Below are positions 32,225 through 40,176 of a DNA stretch of 46,720 bases, one piece after another. Both the position numbers and the translations under genes were made by a program. Under the pieces are notes generated by a model. The model was not told the DNA's origin and did no database searches. It saw only the letters and a list, made by a program, of their open reading frames with translations. Position 1 is the first letter of the stretch. Every line of letters begins with the position of its first letter. The stretch is from an uncultured bacterium (GTDB lineage: Bacteria; Verrucomicrobiota; Lentisphaeria; Victivallales; Victivallaceae): assembly GCA_949297015.1 (NCBI GenBank), contig CASFRF010000061.1, forward strand, positions 1 through 46,720. The letters run 5' to 3'.

Positions 32225-33151
32225 TTACGCCAGATACCGCTCCGCGTCGATGGCCGCGCGGCAGCCCATGCCCGCGGCGGTGATCGCCTGACGATACCGG
32301 GAATCGGCGCAGTCCCCGGCGGCGAAGACCCCGGCCAGACTGGTCCGGGAGGTCCCGGAGTCGGGCAGCCGGATGTACCCGGCCTCGTCCAGTTCAAGCT
32401 GCCCCCGGAACAGTTCGGTGTCGGGCTGATGACCCAGCGCCGGGAAGAAACCCCGGCAGTCCAGCACCCGCTCCTCGCCGGAGACCCGGTTCCGGACTCT
32501 GACCTGCTCCAAGGCCTGCTCGCCGAGCAGATCGACCACCTCCGAATTCCAGAGGAACTCCAGTTTGTCGTTGCTCCGCGCCCGCTCGCCCATCACCGCG
32601 GAGGCCCGCAGCACGTCGCGCCGCACAATCACATAGACGTGCGAGGCAAAGCGGCTGAGGAACAGCGCCTCCTCCATCGCCGAATCGCCGCCGCCGACCA
32701 CCGCAACCGGCAGGCCGGCAAAAAACGCGCCGTCGCAGGTGGCGCAGGCCGAGACCCCGTGATTGCGCAGCCGCTCCTCGGCCGGCAGCCCCAGCCAGCG
32801 GGGACTGGCCCCGGTGGCGACGATCAGCGCGCGCGCCGCCAGCTCGCGGCCATCCTCGAGCGTAAGCCCCTGCGACCCGCCGTCGGTGAGACGGCAGGCG
32901 GTCGCCGCGGCGTACTCGATCCGGGCCCCGAAACGCTCGGCCTGACTCTGCAGCTGCATCATCAGATCAACGCCCTGAACCCCTTCCGGGAAGCCGGGAA
33001 AGTTCTCCACTTCGGTGGTCCGGGTCAACAGTCCGCCCGGCAGCGCCCCGGCCAGCACCAGCGGCTCCAGTTTGGCCCGGGCGGCGTAGATCGCGGCGGT
33101 CAGCCCGGCGGGACCGCTGCCGAGAATTACCAGTTTTTCCTCTTGCGCCAT
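32225..33151 (-). CDS. trxB: Thioredoxin reductase
   Basis: A 308-residue FAD enzyme that passes electrons from NADPH to thioredoxin. It has the FAD motif LVILGSGPAGLTAA, the redox-active CATCDG near residue 135, the NADPH motif VAVVGGGDSAMEEALFL, HVYVIVRRD, and the C-terminal FAD motif GVFAAGDCADSRYRQ. The ATG at 33151 has GGGAGAA upstream. A hairpin with a T-rich tail separates it from atpK, so it probably has separate transcription from the V-ATPase genes. It leads into the acyltransferase gene with 1 bp between. Confidence 0.95.
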   Translation of the reverse strand: MAQEEKLVILGSGPAGLTAAIYAARAKLEPLVLAGALPGGLLTRTTEVENFPGFPEGVQGVDLMMQLQSQAERFGARIEYAAATACRLTDGGSQGLTLEDGRELAARALIVATGASPRWLGLPAEERLRNHGVSACATCDGAFFAGLPVAVVGGGDSAMEEALFLSRFASHVYVIVRRDVLRASAVMGERARSNDKLEFLWNSEVVDLLGEQALEQVRVRNRVSGEERVLDCRGFFPALGHQPDTELFRGQLELDEAGYIRLPDSGTSRTSLAGVFAAGDCADSRYRQAITAAGMGCRAAIDAERYLA

Positions 33152-33163
33152 AAGGGATTCTCC

Positions 33164-33209
33164 CGGAAACAACGCCGCCGCGGCCCGGAAAAAATCCGGA
33201 ACGCGGCGT
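33164..33209 (-). terminator. Predicted terminator between atpK and trxB
   Basis: On the minus strand a long hairpin has outer arms ACGCCGC (33203-33209) and GCGGCGT (33172-33178) and inner arms CCGGA/TCCGG around a run of T. It is followed by TTGTTTCC (33164-33171). This would end the V-ATPase transcript just before trxB. Confidence 0.55.
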
Positions 33210-33223
33210 CGTCAGCTTCGCAC

Positions 33224-33679
33224 TTACATGACCAGCAAAGCGAAGACCAGCGCGAAGATCGCGACGGTTTCGACGATGCCGAGCAACATCAGATAGTTGG
33301 CAAAACCCTTGCCGGTCTCACCGAAGGCGTCGCAACCGGCCGCCGCGACCCGCCCCTGATACCAGGCGGAGAAGGCCAGTCCGAATCCGCAGAAAATTCC
33401 CATCATCAGGAACAGCGGCCACTCCTGGAAGCGCTCCGCGACCTGCCCCTTGATCAGGATCATCAGAATCATGCCGTAGATGGTCTGCGACAGCGGCGCA
33501 CCGGCCAGCGCGACCAGCAGGAACGGCGCCTGCTTATCCTGGGCGTAGCATTTCTTCCAGGCACCGGCGGCACCGCCGCCGGCGATTCCGGTTCCGAGCG
33601 ACGATCCGATCGCCGCCAGTCCGACCGCGGCATAAGCTCCGCCCAGCATCAGCGCCTTCATCGTGGTTTCTTCGAGCAT
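33224..33679 (-). CDS. atpK: V-type ATPase subunit K (proteolipid ring)
   Basis: A 151-residue, four-helix membrane protein that forms the ion-carrying rotor ring. Two tandem hairpins are seen: AYAAVGLAAIGSSLGTG to IYGMILMILI, and FLMMGIFCGFGLAF to AIFALVFALLV. The residues that bind sodium in Enterococcus hirae NtpK are matched by Leu61-like, Ser64, Gln65, Gln108 and Glu137 (APLSQTIYG, AWYQGRV, GIVETVAIF), so a sodium-translocating ring is plausible. It starts at 33679 after AGGGAA. It is downstream of the interrupted subunit I gene, with a hairpin between them. Confidence 0.93.
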   Translation of the reverse strand: MLEETTMKALMLGGAYAAVGLAAIGSSLGTGIAGGGAAGAWKKCYAQDKQAPFLLVALAGAPLSQTIYGMILMILIKGQVAERFQEWPLFLMMGIFCGFGLAFSAWYQGRVAAAGCDAFGETGKGFANYLMLLGIVETVAIFALVFALLVM

Positions 33680-33755
33680 CTTGTGTTCCCTTTTCCGTTT
33701 TGGGCGTTCGATCCCGTTTCCTAGGTGTTGTTTATGGTTGAAACTCCGTCTTCGC

Positions 33756-33772
33756 CCCCGCCGTCGGCGGGG
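33756..33772 (-). other. Intercistronic hairpin between subunit I and subunit K
   Basis: CCCCGCCG (33756-33763) and CGGCGGGG (33765-33772) form a perfect palindrome starting 4 nt after the subunit I stop and about 77 nt before atpK. It has no T-tract, so it may protect or expose the atpK message, which is needed in many copies per complex. Confidence 0.45.
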
Positions 33773-33776
33773 AGCA

Positions 33777-35537
33777 TCAGGACTCCGTGTTTTTAAACGG
33801 CCGGAAGTGGAATCCGGTCCACTGCAACCCGATGTGATTCGAGAACTCCAGGGTGTTGAGCCGGACGCCGTGTACCAGCACGCTCATCATGCAGAGCGCG
33901 AGGTTGATCAGATGCCCGGCCAGCAACACCAGCACCGCCGCCGGAATGATCCAGGGCGAGAGCTCGATCAACTGCCTGCCCATGCCGTTGAAGCTGCTGG
34001 CGATGTAGTACCCCGCCATGCCCACGGCAAACAACCGGATGTAGGAGAGCACATCCGTAAAACTGCCGATGAGATCGAACGGGAACTGGAAAATTCCCGC
34101 CGGATCGCGCCAGTCCACCGCGCAGCAGACCACCAGCAGCAGCCCGAGTCCGTAGAAGCTGAACATCACCCATTTCGGGAAGTAGCCGGGCCAGACCAGC
34201 AGGTCGAGCGTCAGGAAGAAGTTGCCCCACAGAATCAGCGCCCAGCCGACATGGCCCAGCCCCTCGCGCAACTTCCCGATTTTGAAGGCGCGCCACAACC
34301 GGCCCAGCGTGAGCTGGGCGATGGCCAGCATGAAGCAGAAGGCCTGAACGTTGCCGTCCTTGGTGGCCGGATCGGTCAGGCAGTGGAGCCCCGGCGTCGA
34401 GATTCCGAACCAGTTCCCGGAGAGCGCGCCCCAGACGATCGTGGCGATGCTCAGAATCGCCATCAGCCGCAGTGGCATCCGGGCCGCGGGTTTCCGGCGC
34501 AGGAAGCCCCAAGCCACCGCAGTCGCGATCAGGAAGAGCGCGCCGTACCCGGCGTCGCCGACGATCATCGCGTAGAAGATGGTGAAGAAGACCAGCACCG
34601 CGGCACTGGCGTCGAGCTCGTTGTAGCCCGGAGAGATGCCCAGGAACTGGAAGAGCGGATCCACCACCTTGACCCACTTCGGCATCCGGATCAGGGTCGG
34701 CACCCGGTCGTCCTCGGCGGGATCGACCACCAGCAGTCCCCAGCCGTTGCTCCGGGCGGCGGCGGTCAGGCGCCCCACCTCGGGTTCGGGGACAAAGCCG
34801 GTCAGGCTGACCACCGGGCCGTGCGCGCACACCGCATTTGCGGCCTGCAGTTAGTCCCAGTCGCCCTCCAGCGCCCGCAGGTGGCGGCGCACCGCCGGCA
34901 AGCTGGCGGCCAAAGCTTCGATTTCGGACTGAATCCGGGCCAGCTCGCGGCGCTGCGTTTCCGCCTCCCGGCACAACTGCCGCGGATCCTCGGCGTCGGC
35001 CAGCACCGCGCCGGGCAACACCTCGGGCGCAAGCTGCACGGGGGAGATCACCGCCAGATACCGGGTGTCCCGCACCCGGTTGACCTCGAACGCAGTGGCG
35101 GATTCGGGGAGTTTGAGTGGCGTTCCGACGCGCTGGGTCAGCAAATAGACCCAGATCCGGTGTTCCCGCAACAGGGTCGGCAGCGTGCCGTCAAAATCGC
35201 CCCAGGGGGCCAGCGCCTTGAGCCGACGCTCAAGGAGCTGCAGATCCTTGGTCCGGGTGTTGCGCTCTTCGAGCAACGTCAGGAGCTGCTCCGCGGCGCG
35301 GGCGCCGGCTTCGGCGGAGTCTTCCGCTTCCGCTGCGACCTCATCCAGCTGCGACAACAGCGTAACCGCCCGCCGGGCATTGGCCAGCCGGGCGGAGAGC
35401 TCCCCGGCCTCCGCGCTGTCGCTGCGGCCCGGCGTACTGACGACGTGCATCACGCCGAGGTCACGCAATTGCTGAAGCGCCTCCTCCTCGTGGTCGGCCA
35501 GCGCCAGAACGGTAACTTTTTTCATCGGGACAATCAT
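33777..35537 (-). pseudogene. V-type ATPase subunit I, interrupted by an in-frame TAA
   Basis: The membrane stator subunit of the V-ATPase. The first part (35537-34851, 228 residues) starts MKKVTVLALADHEEEALQQL, has coiled-coil stretches, and ends LRALEGDWD followed by TAA at 34851-34853. The same frame continues with LQAANAVCAHGPVVSLTGF and the membrane half (about seven helices, with AMIVGDAGYGALF and the polar FDLIGSFTDVLSYIRLFAVG motif) to 33777. A restart GTG at 34832 has no visible ribosome binding site. No frameshift is needed: one base change would restore about 586 residues, the normal size. This can be a true nonsense mutation, a sequencing error, or readthrough; the sequence alone cannot tell. 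The first ATG overlaps atpD by 4 bp. Confidence 0.85.
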
Positions 35538-36142
35538 GCCGACACCTCCGCGGATTTCTTTTTGGCGATCTTGCTGCGGATCACCGAGGCCGTATCCTGG
35601 TCGCCGAGGTAGATGCGGATAGTCCGCAAATTGGCTTTGCACTCCGGGATCATCACCTTTTCAAACAGATTGACCCGCTGGGAGGTGGTTCGCAGCTCGC
35701 GGTCGAGCCGGCGGCAGCACTCTTCGAGAATCTTCAACTCCTCCCGCAGCGAAACGGTCTGCCGCAGCGCCTCCAGCGCGTCGTCGTACCAGAGCGGGGT
35801 GGCGAACAGATCGTACTCCGCGGTGGTGAAGTTGGCGGCGACGAAGACCGGGATCGCCACGCCGGCGATGTTCTCCTCGCCGGAGGTGACCGAATCCAGA
35901 TGCAGCAGACCGTTCAGTTCACCGGCGGCGCGGGGGTCGTCGAACAGCACGGCGAACTCGTCGATCCGGTGTTTCAACTCCTGCTGACGGTCGCGGCACT
36001 CGTCGTAACGGCGGCGAAATTCGCGCAGCTCGAGCTGGAGCTGCTGCTTTTTCAACTTCAACGTGGGCAGGAAGCGGTTATAACGGGCCAGCGCGTCCTG
36101 CTGCTGTTTCTGTTCGGTTTTGGACAATCTGATTTTGGGCAC
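35534..36142 (-). CDS. atpD: V-type ATPase subunit D
   Basis: A 202-residue central-shaft subunit, rotor of the V-ATPase. It is highly helical, with N-terminal RLSKTEQKQQQDALARYNRFLPTLKLKK and C-terminal LRTTSQRVNLFEKVMIPECK, the family marks of the long coiled-coil. It starts with GTG after GAGAGG, 15 bp after DUF2764, and its stop overlaps subunit I (ATGA, with GGAGGTG just upstream). The usual upstream neighbours, the catalytic subunits A and B, are missing between DUF2764 and this gene. Confidence 0.92.
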   Translation of the reverse strand: MPKIRLSKTEQKQQQDALARYNRFLPTLKLKKQQLQLELREFRRRYDECRDRQQELKHRIDEFAVLFDDPRAAGELNGLLHLDSVTSGEENIAGVAIPVFVAANFTTAEYDLFATPLWYDDALEALRQTVSLREELKILEECCRRLDRELRTTSQRVNLFEKVMIPECKANLRTIRIYLGDQDTASVIRSKIAKKKSAEVSA

Positions 36143-36157
36143 GGTTCGCCTCTCTTC

Positions 36158-36679
36158 CTAGATCTTCCCGGCGAGGGCTTCGAAGGCGGCCAGTCCGGCG
36201 GTGTTTTTACGCCGGACGGTCCGGGTCAGCAGTTCAAGCTTCAATTTATAGGCCAGCACGGCGTCGAGGTCGAAGTCATGCAGCGCGCTGAGTTGTTCGA
36301 GCTGGCGCCAGCGGGCCAGGTTCAACGTGCGTTCCCGCTCCAGCGGATTCTCCTGAGCTCCGAGGTTCTGGATTACGAGCTCGAGGTCGGGGAAGCACTC
36401 GGGCTCCTCGCGCAGGAACTTTTCCGCGGTGAGTCCCAGTTGCTGGGCCCGGCGGCGGACCAGCCGGTTGCGCAGCGCGGTCTCCCAGTCGCGGTATCTG
36501 GCCGCCAGGGAGGCGGGCGGGAGCTCGACCGGGGTCGGCTCAAGTTCGGTCCGGGAAAAGACCGCGAAGTCGGCGGCGGAAAGCTGAGAGCGGCAGCTTT
36601 CGGTCAATCCGGCCAGATCCAGGAACGGCGGTTCGCCGAATTTCAGCATCGGCAAAGATGCGCACAGATAATAATACAC
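36158..36679 (-). CDS. DUF2764 family protein, V-ATPase operon companion
   Basis: A 173-residue protein of unknown function. It begins YYYLCASLPMLKFGEPPFL, the hallmark of DUF2764 proteins encoded between the E and A subunits in chlamydial and Bacteroidetes V-ATPase operons. The rest is helical and rich in Arg and Leu. It begins with GTG after GAGGAAAC. Known relatives are longer (roughly 260-270 residues), so this one may be shortened. It is the first gene of the cluster here, with a strong predicted promoter upstream. Confidence 0.7.
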   Translation of the reverse strand: MYYYLCASLPMLKFGEPPFLDLAGLTESCRSQLSAADFAVFSRTELEPTPVELPPASLAARYRDWETALRNRLVRRRAQQLGLTAEKFLREEPECFPDLELVIQNLGAQENPLERERTLNLARWRQLEQLSALHDFDLDAVLAYKLKLELLTRTVRRKNTAGLAAFEALAGKI

Positions 36680-36760
36680 GTTTCCTCGCTCACGGTTAGG
36701 TCCGAATTCTCTCCGGCTTCCGCGGGTATCGGGGCCCGGGATGCGCGGCCACTTTGGGTA

Positions 36761-36788
36761 AATATAACTTCACTCTGCTTTTTTGCAA
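36761..36788 (-). promoter_or_regulatory. Predicted promoter of the V-ATPase gene cluster
   Basis: Minus-strand -35 TTGCAA (36783-36788), 16 bp, -10 TATATT (36761-36766). The leader is about 75 nt to the GTG at 36679. Confidence 0.6.
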
Positions 36789-36873
36789 ATGGTTGAAGGG
36801 GCAAAATTCTTTCTTTATCTCCAAAAACGGAACCGGGCTCCGGGGAGCGGGCAAGCGGGAGCGCGAAACCGCA

Positions 36874-36982
36874 ACGCGGGGGACCGAAAAAACCGGCAGC
36901 TCGGGACCCAAACGCGGGGGACCGAAAAACCGGTAGCTCGCTTTTCTTTGCCTACTTTCTTTTCTCGCGAAAAGAAAGTAGG
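36874..36982. repeat. Second copy of the dispersed repeat family
   Basis: Two direct copies of a 29-30 bp unit beginning ACGCGGGGGACCG (36874 and 36912, period 38) lead into CTTTTCTTTGCCTAC and an inverted repeat: CCTACTTTCTTTTC (36951-36964), loop TCGC, and GAAAAGAAAGTAGG (36969-36982). The core and inverted repeat match those at 2340-2386, while the 5' repeats differ. The right arm forms the end of the COG2509 gene. Confidence 0.85.
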
Positions 36983-38529
36983 GAGAGGGAGAGGCGGAGG
37001 CCGTCGGCGGCGGCGGACATGATGCCGCCGGCGCAACCGGCGCCTTCGCCGCCGAGGTAGAGGCCGGGGAGGGAGGAGGAGAAAGTCAGGGGGTCGCGGC
37101 GGAAGCGGACGGGGCTGGAGACGCAGGTTTCGCCGCCGATCAGGCGGCCGCAGCGGATGAAGCCGGGGCAGAGTTTATCGAAGTGGCGGAGGGCGGAATG
37201 GAGACCGGCGACGAGATCGGGGTGGAGTTCGAGGTCGAGGCGGGCGGGGTGGAGTCCGGTTTTGACGGAGCCGGCGCGGCGGGACAATTCCGCGTGGCCG
37301 CGCAGGAAGGCGGGGGCTTCCTGGGCGGGGAAGTCGTAGTTGCGGCCGCCGAGTTCAAAGAGGCGGCGTTCCTGGTTTTCGAGCAACTGGAAGGCGGCTT
37401 CGGGGGAGGCGAAGCGGTCGGGGGGGAGGGTGACGATCAAGGCGGCGTTGGCGAATTCGCCGTCGCGGGCGAGGAGGCTCATGCCGTTGGTGGTCAACTG
37501 TCCGGGCCAGGCGGAGGCCATGACCACTTCGCCGCCGGGGCACATGCAGAAGGAGCTGACGTGGGGGTGGTGCGGGGGGCGGGAGACCAGGTGGTATTCG
37601 GCGGCGCCGAGGGCTTCGGGGCGGGAGGGCAGATGGTACTGGGTGCGGTCGATGAAGGACTGGGGGTGTTCGATGCGGCAGCCGAGCTGGAAGCCTTTCA
37701 GGTCGAAGGCGAGGCGGCGGGCGAGGAGGGTGCGGATCAGGTCGCGACTGCCGAGTCCGGAGGCGAGGATGACGGCGGGGGCGGGGAGGCGTTCGCCGTT
37801 GGCGATGACGCCGACGCAGCGGTCGTTTTCGACCCAGAGGTCGGAGACGGTGGTTCCGAAGCGGAATTCGCCGCCGAGAGCTTCGATTTTCCGGCGCAGG
37901 GCGGGGGCCATGGCGAGGAGGCGGTCGGAGCCGATATGGGGGCGTTTGCGGTAGAGGATTTCGGGGGGTGCGCCGGCTTCGACCATGGTCTGGAGGATGA
38001 AGGGGGCGAAGGGGCTGCGGGTGCCGGTGTAGAGTTTGCCGTCGGAGAAGGTTCCGGCGCCGCCCTCGCCGATCAGGAGATTGCTGTCGGGATTCAGGGT
38101 GCGGTCGAGGAGGAACTTCCGGTAGTCTTCGCGGCGTTGTTCGACGGGTTGTCCGCGGTCGAGGACCAACGGGCGGGTACCGGCGAGGGCGAGGGCGAGG
38201 GCCGCGAAGATGCCGCACGGGCCGGTGCCGACCACGATCGGCTGGCTCAGGGCGGGGTCGGGGTCGGGCAAATTCAGGGTGGCGGGGGTGGGTTCTTCGT
38301 CGTCGAGGATCTGGTAACGGGGGCTCGGGGGCAGCGGCTTTGCGAGCTGAAGCACCAGCTGGTAGTGGAGGACCGGGGCGCCGCGCCGGGCGTCGATTCC
38401 CTCGTTGAGGAGGTTCAGCTCGAGGATCTCGGCGGGGGGGAGGTTCAAGGCGGCGGCGACGCGGTCGCGCAGGGTGCCGACACCGAGTTCGGCGGCGGCG
38501 ACTTTGAAATCGGAAATTCGGATGCGCAT
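36952..38529 (-). CDS. FAD-dependent oxidoreductase, COG2509 family
   Basis: A 525-residue flavoprotein. A small N-terminal domain (about 1-85) is followed by the FAD-binding motif PIVVGTGPCGIFAALALA, the family-specific GEGGAGTFSDGKLYTGTR, HIGSDRLLAMAPALRRKI, SSFCMCPGGEVV and the C-terminal LPGLYLGGEGAGCAGGIMSAAADG. The substrate of this family is unknown. The last residues, LLSFREKRK, are encoded by the repeat at 36951-36982, and the stop codon lies within it; the family normally ends near the ADG helix. It starts at ATG 38529, 4 bp after the AMMECR1-like gene. Confidence 0.88.
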   Translation of the reverse strand: MRIRISDFKVAAAELGVGTLRDRVAAALNLPPAEILELNLLNEGIDARRGAPVLHYQLVLQLAKPLPPSPRYQILDDEEPTPATLNLPDPDPALSQPIVVGTGPCGIFAALALALAGTRPLVLDRGQPVEQRREDYRKFLLDRTLNPDSNLLIGEGGAGTFSDGKLYTGTRSPFAPFILQTMVEAGAPPEILYRKRPHIGSDRLLAMAPALRRKIEALGGEFRFGTTVSDLWVENDRCVGVIANGERLPAPAVILASGLGSRDLIRTLLARRLAFDLKGFQLGCRIEHPQSFIDRTQYHLPSRPEALGAAEYHLVSRPPHHPHVSSFCMCPGGEVVMASAWPGQLTTNGMSLLARDGEFANAALIVTLPPDRFASPEAAFQLLENQERRLFELGGRNYDFPAQEAPAFLRGHAELSRRAGSVKTGLHPARLDLELHPDLVAGLHSALRHFDKLCPGFIRCGRLIGGETCVSSPVRFRRDPLTFSSSLPGLYLGGEGAGCAGGIMSAAADGLRLSLSLLSFREKRK

Positions 38530-38533
38530 AACG

Positions 38534-39022
38534 TCACTCCTCGCGAAAAGTCAGAATGGTGAAGGCCAGCCAGACTCCGTCTGCGGCCGGGCCGGTGCGG
38601 CGCCGCAGTTCGGCGGCGGCGGAGTCGGGGTCGGGAAACGAAGCGGGGAGCAGGGCCGGGCAGCGGCTGCCGCAGTTCCAGGCCAGCCCCTCGCCGGGGC
38701 GCAGTTCGGAAGGATCGGCGAGCGGTCGCAGCGAAGCGATCAACTCCAGCTGGAGGCGGAGTCCGGCCAGCTCTTCGGGGTCGAGCGGCTCGCCGCAGAG
38801 CTCATCGGCGAGGAGACTCCGCCAGCAGCGGCAGAGCCAGGCTCCGAGCGGCTCCCGGGCCGGGACGCCGCCGAGGCGGCGGCGGACGGCGCCGTCGGGG
38901 GCGATCAGGGCGATGAATCCGGCGCCGGGTTGATGCAATTCGGGGAAGTCCGGGAGTTCCGGCGACTGCGCCCAGCCGGAGCGGAGGGCGCGGCACAGGG
39001 CCTGAAGCTGGCTCGGGGTCAT
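38534..39022 (-). CDS. Divergent AMMECR1-like protein
   Basis: A 162-residue protein not firmly recognised. Its order of elements resembles AMMECR1 domains: a Gly-rich turn (RRRLGGVPAREPLGAWL), a helix with ADELCGEPLDPEELAGL like the DPRFxPLxxxEL segment, a strand LQLELIASLRPL, a PSELRPGEGL turn, and CPALLPASFPDPDSAAAELRRRTG like the LPQV...FL...AG segment. The usual LRGCIG is not kept. There is no signal peptide. It lies between the LptF/G-like permease (2 bp) and the COG2509 flavoprotein (4 bp). AMMECR1-type proteins have been linked to radical or redox chemistry, but the role is unknown. Confidence 0.5.
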   Translation of the reverse strand: MTPSQLQALCRALRSGWAQSPELPDFPELHQPGAGFIALIAPDGAVRRRLGGVPAREPLGAWLCRCWRSLLADELCGEPLDPEELAGLRLQLELIASLRPLADPSELRPGEGLAWNCGSRCPALLPASFPDPDSAAAELRRRTGPAADGVWLAFTILTFREE

Positions 39023-39024
39023 GG

Positions 39025-40176
39025 TCAGGATCGATTGTAGAAGACTTTGCAGAAGCCGTAGGCGATAAAGGCCAGCGTGGGGGCCAGCCCGGCGATCAGC
39101 GGCGGCAGGATTTCCCGTTTTCCGAGCACCAGAAAGATCTGGGCGATGACGATGTAGATGACGATGATGAGGACGGCGGAGATGATCGCCATCAGACTGC
39201 CCGAGCGCTCGTTTTTGGTGGCCAGGGGAATGCCCAGAAAGACCGCGAGGAAACAGGCCCAGGGGAAGGCCAGCCGGTAGTAGAAAACGGTCATGTAGAC
39301 CGATTTCATGCTTTCGACCATATTGGGGGTCTTCCGGACCAGATTCCAGATCACCCAGGTGGGGAGCTCCTCCTCATCCTTGATGGTGTTGAGGATGTCG
39401 TCGGGGGTCTCGGGGACGCGGGAGAGGGGGAAGCGAACCGCCTCCTGCTGCCGGGGAATTTTGGGCATGACGCCGTCGGCGCTGTAGCCGGTCAACGTGG
39501 CCTGCTCGAAGCGCCAGCCCTCGTTTTTCCGCCAGATGGCGCGGCGGGCGGAGAGGTCGAACTCCAGCGTGCCGTCCGGGCGGTAGAATTTGACCATCAC
39601 CTCATTTTGCGCATTGCCGTTGACGAAGGAGCGGAAGAACCAGCTGCGCCGCCGATCCGGGCTCTTGTAGGTGAGCAGGAGCTTGTCGGGGCGGCGGCGA
39701 CTGCGCACGGCCTCGTCGACGATCGCCTGGGCCTCGCGCTCGGTGTAGGGGACCAGCGCCTCGTTGAAGTAGATGTTGACCCCGGTGGCCAGCAGCCCCA
39801 TGCCGAAGATCGCCCAGCCGCAGCGGAAGAGCGACACGCCGGAGGCGCGCATGGCGGTGACCTCCATATTTTTGCCGAAGGTGGCCATGGTCCACATGCA
39901 GCCCAGCAGCATGGCGATGGGCAATACGAAGCGGAGATTTCCGGGAAGTCGCAACAGCAGGAACATGACGATGTCGTAGAGCCGGGCATCGGCATCGAGG
40001 AAGTCGGAGAGCTCGTTGAAGACGTCGCTCAGCACAAAGAGGATGATGAAGACCAGCAACAGCACGCAGAACTTGATCAGAAATTCGCGCAGGACATAGC
40101 CGTCGATGGTCGGGAGCCGGAACCAGCGTCGGGGGAGCAGGTTCAGCTCCCGGTATTTACGTTCATTTTCGTTCAT
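39025..40176 (-). CDS. LptF/LptG-family permease
   Basis: A 383-residue inner-membrane protein of the YjgP/YjgQ family, part of the ABC exporter that extracts lipopolysaccharide from the inner membrane. Six membrane helices flank a periplasmic beta-jellyroll (about 125-270). The N-terminus has TIDGYVLREFLIKFCVLLL, then LPIAMLLGCMWTMATFGKNMEVTAMRASGVS, the coupling-helix region typical of the family. The C-terminus has RLAFPWACFLAVFLGIPLA. It overlaps tolC-like by 4 bp (ATGA). Its partner permease and LptB are not in the window. LptF or LptG cannot be told apart here. Confidence 0.9.
   Translation of the reverse strand: MNENERKYRELNLLPRRWFRLPTIDGYVLREFLIKFCVLLLVFIILFVLSDVFNELSDFLDADARLYDIVMFLLLRLPGNLRFVLPIAMLLGCMWTMATFGKNMEVTAMRASGVSLFRCGWAIFGMGLLATGVNIYFNEALVPYTEREAQAIVDEAVRSRRRPDKLLLTYKSPDRRRSWFFRSFVNGNAQNEVMVKFYRPDGTLEFDLSARRAIWRKNEGWRFEQATLTGYSADGVMPKIPRQQEAVRFPLSRVPETPDDILNTIKDEEELPTWVIWNLVRKTPNMVESMKSVYMTVFYYRLAFPWACFLAVFLGIPLATKNERSGSLMAIISAVLIIVIYIVIAQIFLVLGKREILPPLIAGLAPTLAFIAYGFCKVFYNRS

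Noticed and set aside
34832..34851. Subunit I as two real separate genes
   Set aside because: The GTG at 34832 has no ribosome binding site and lies within the conserved soluble domain, so a single interrupted gene fits better, though a true split cannot be ruled out.
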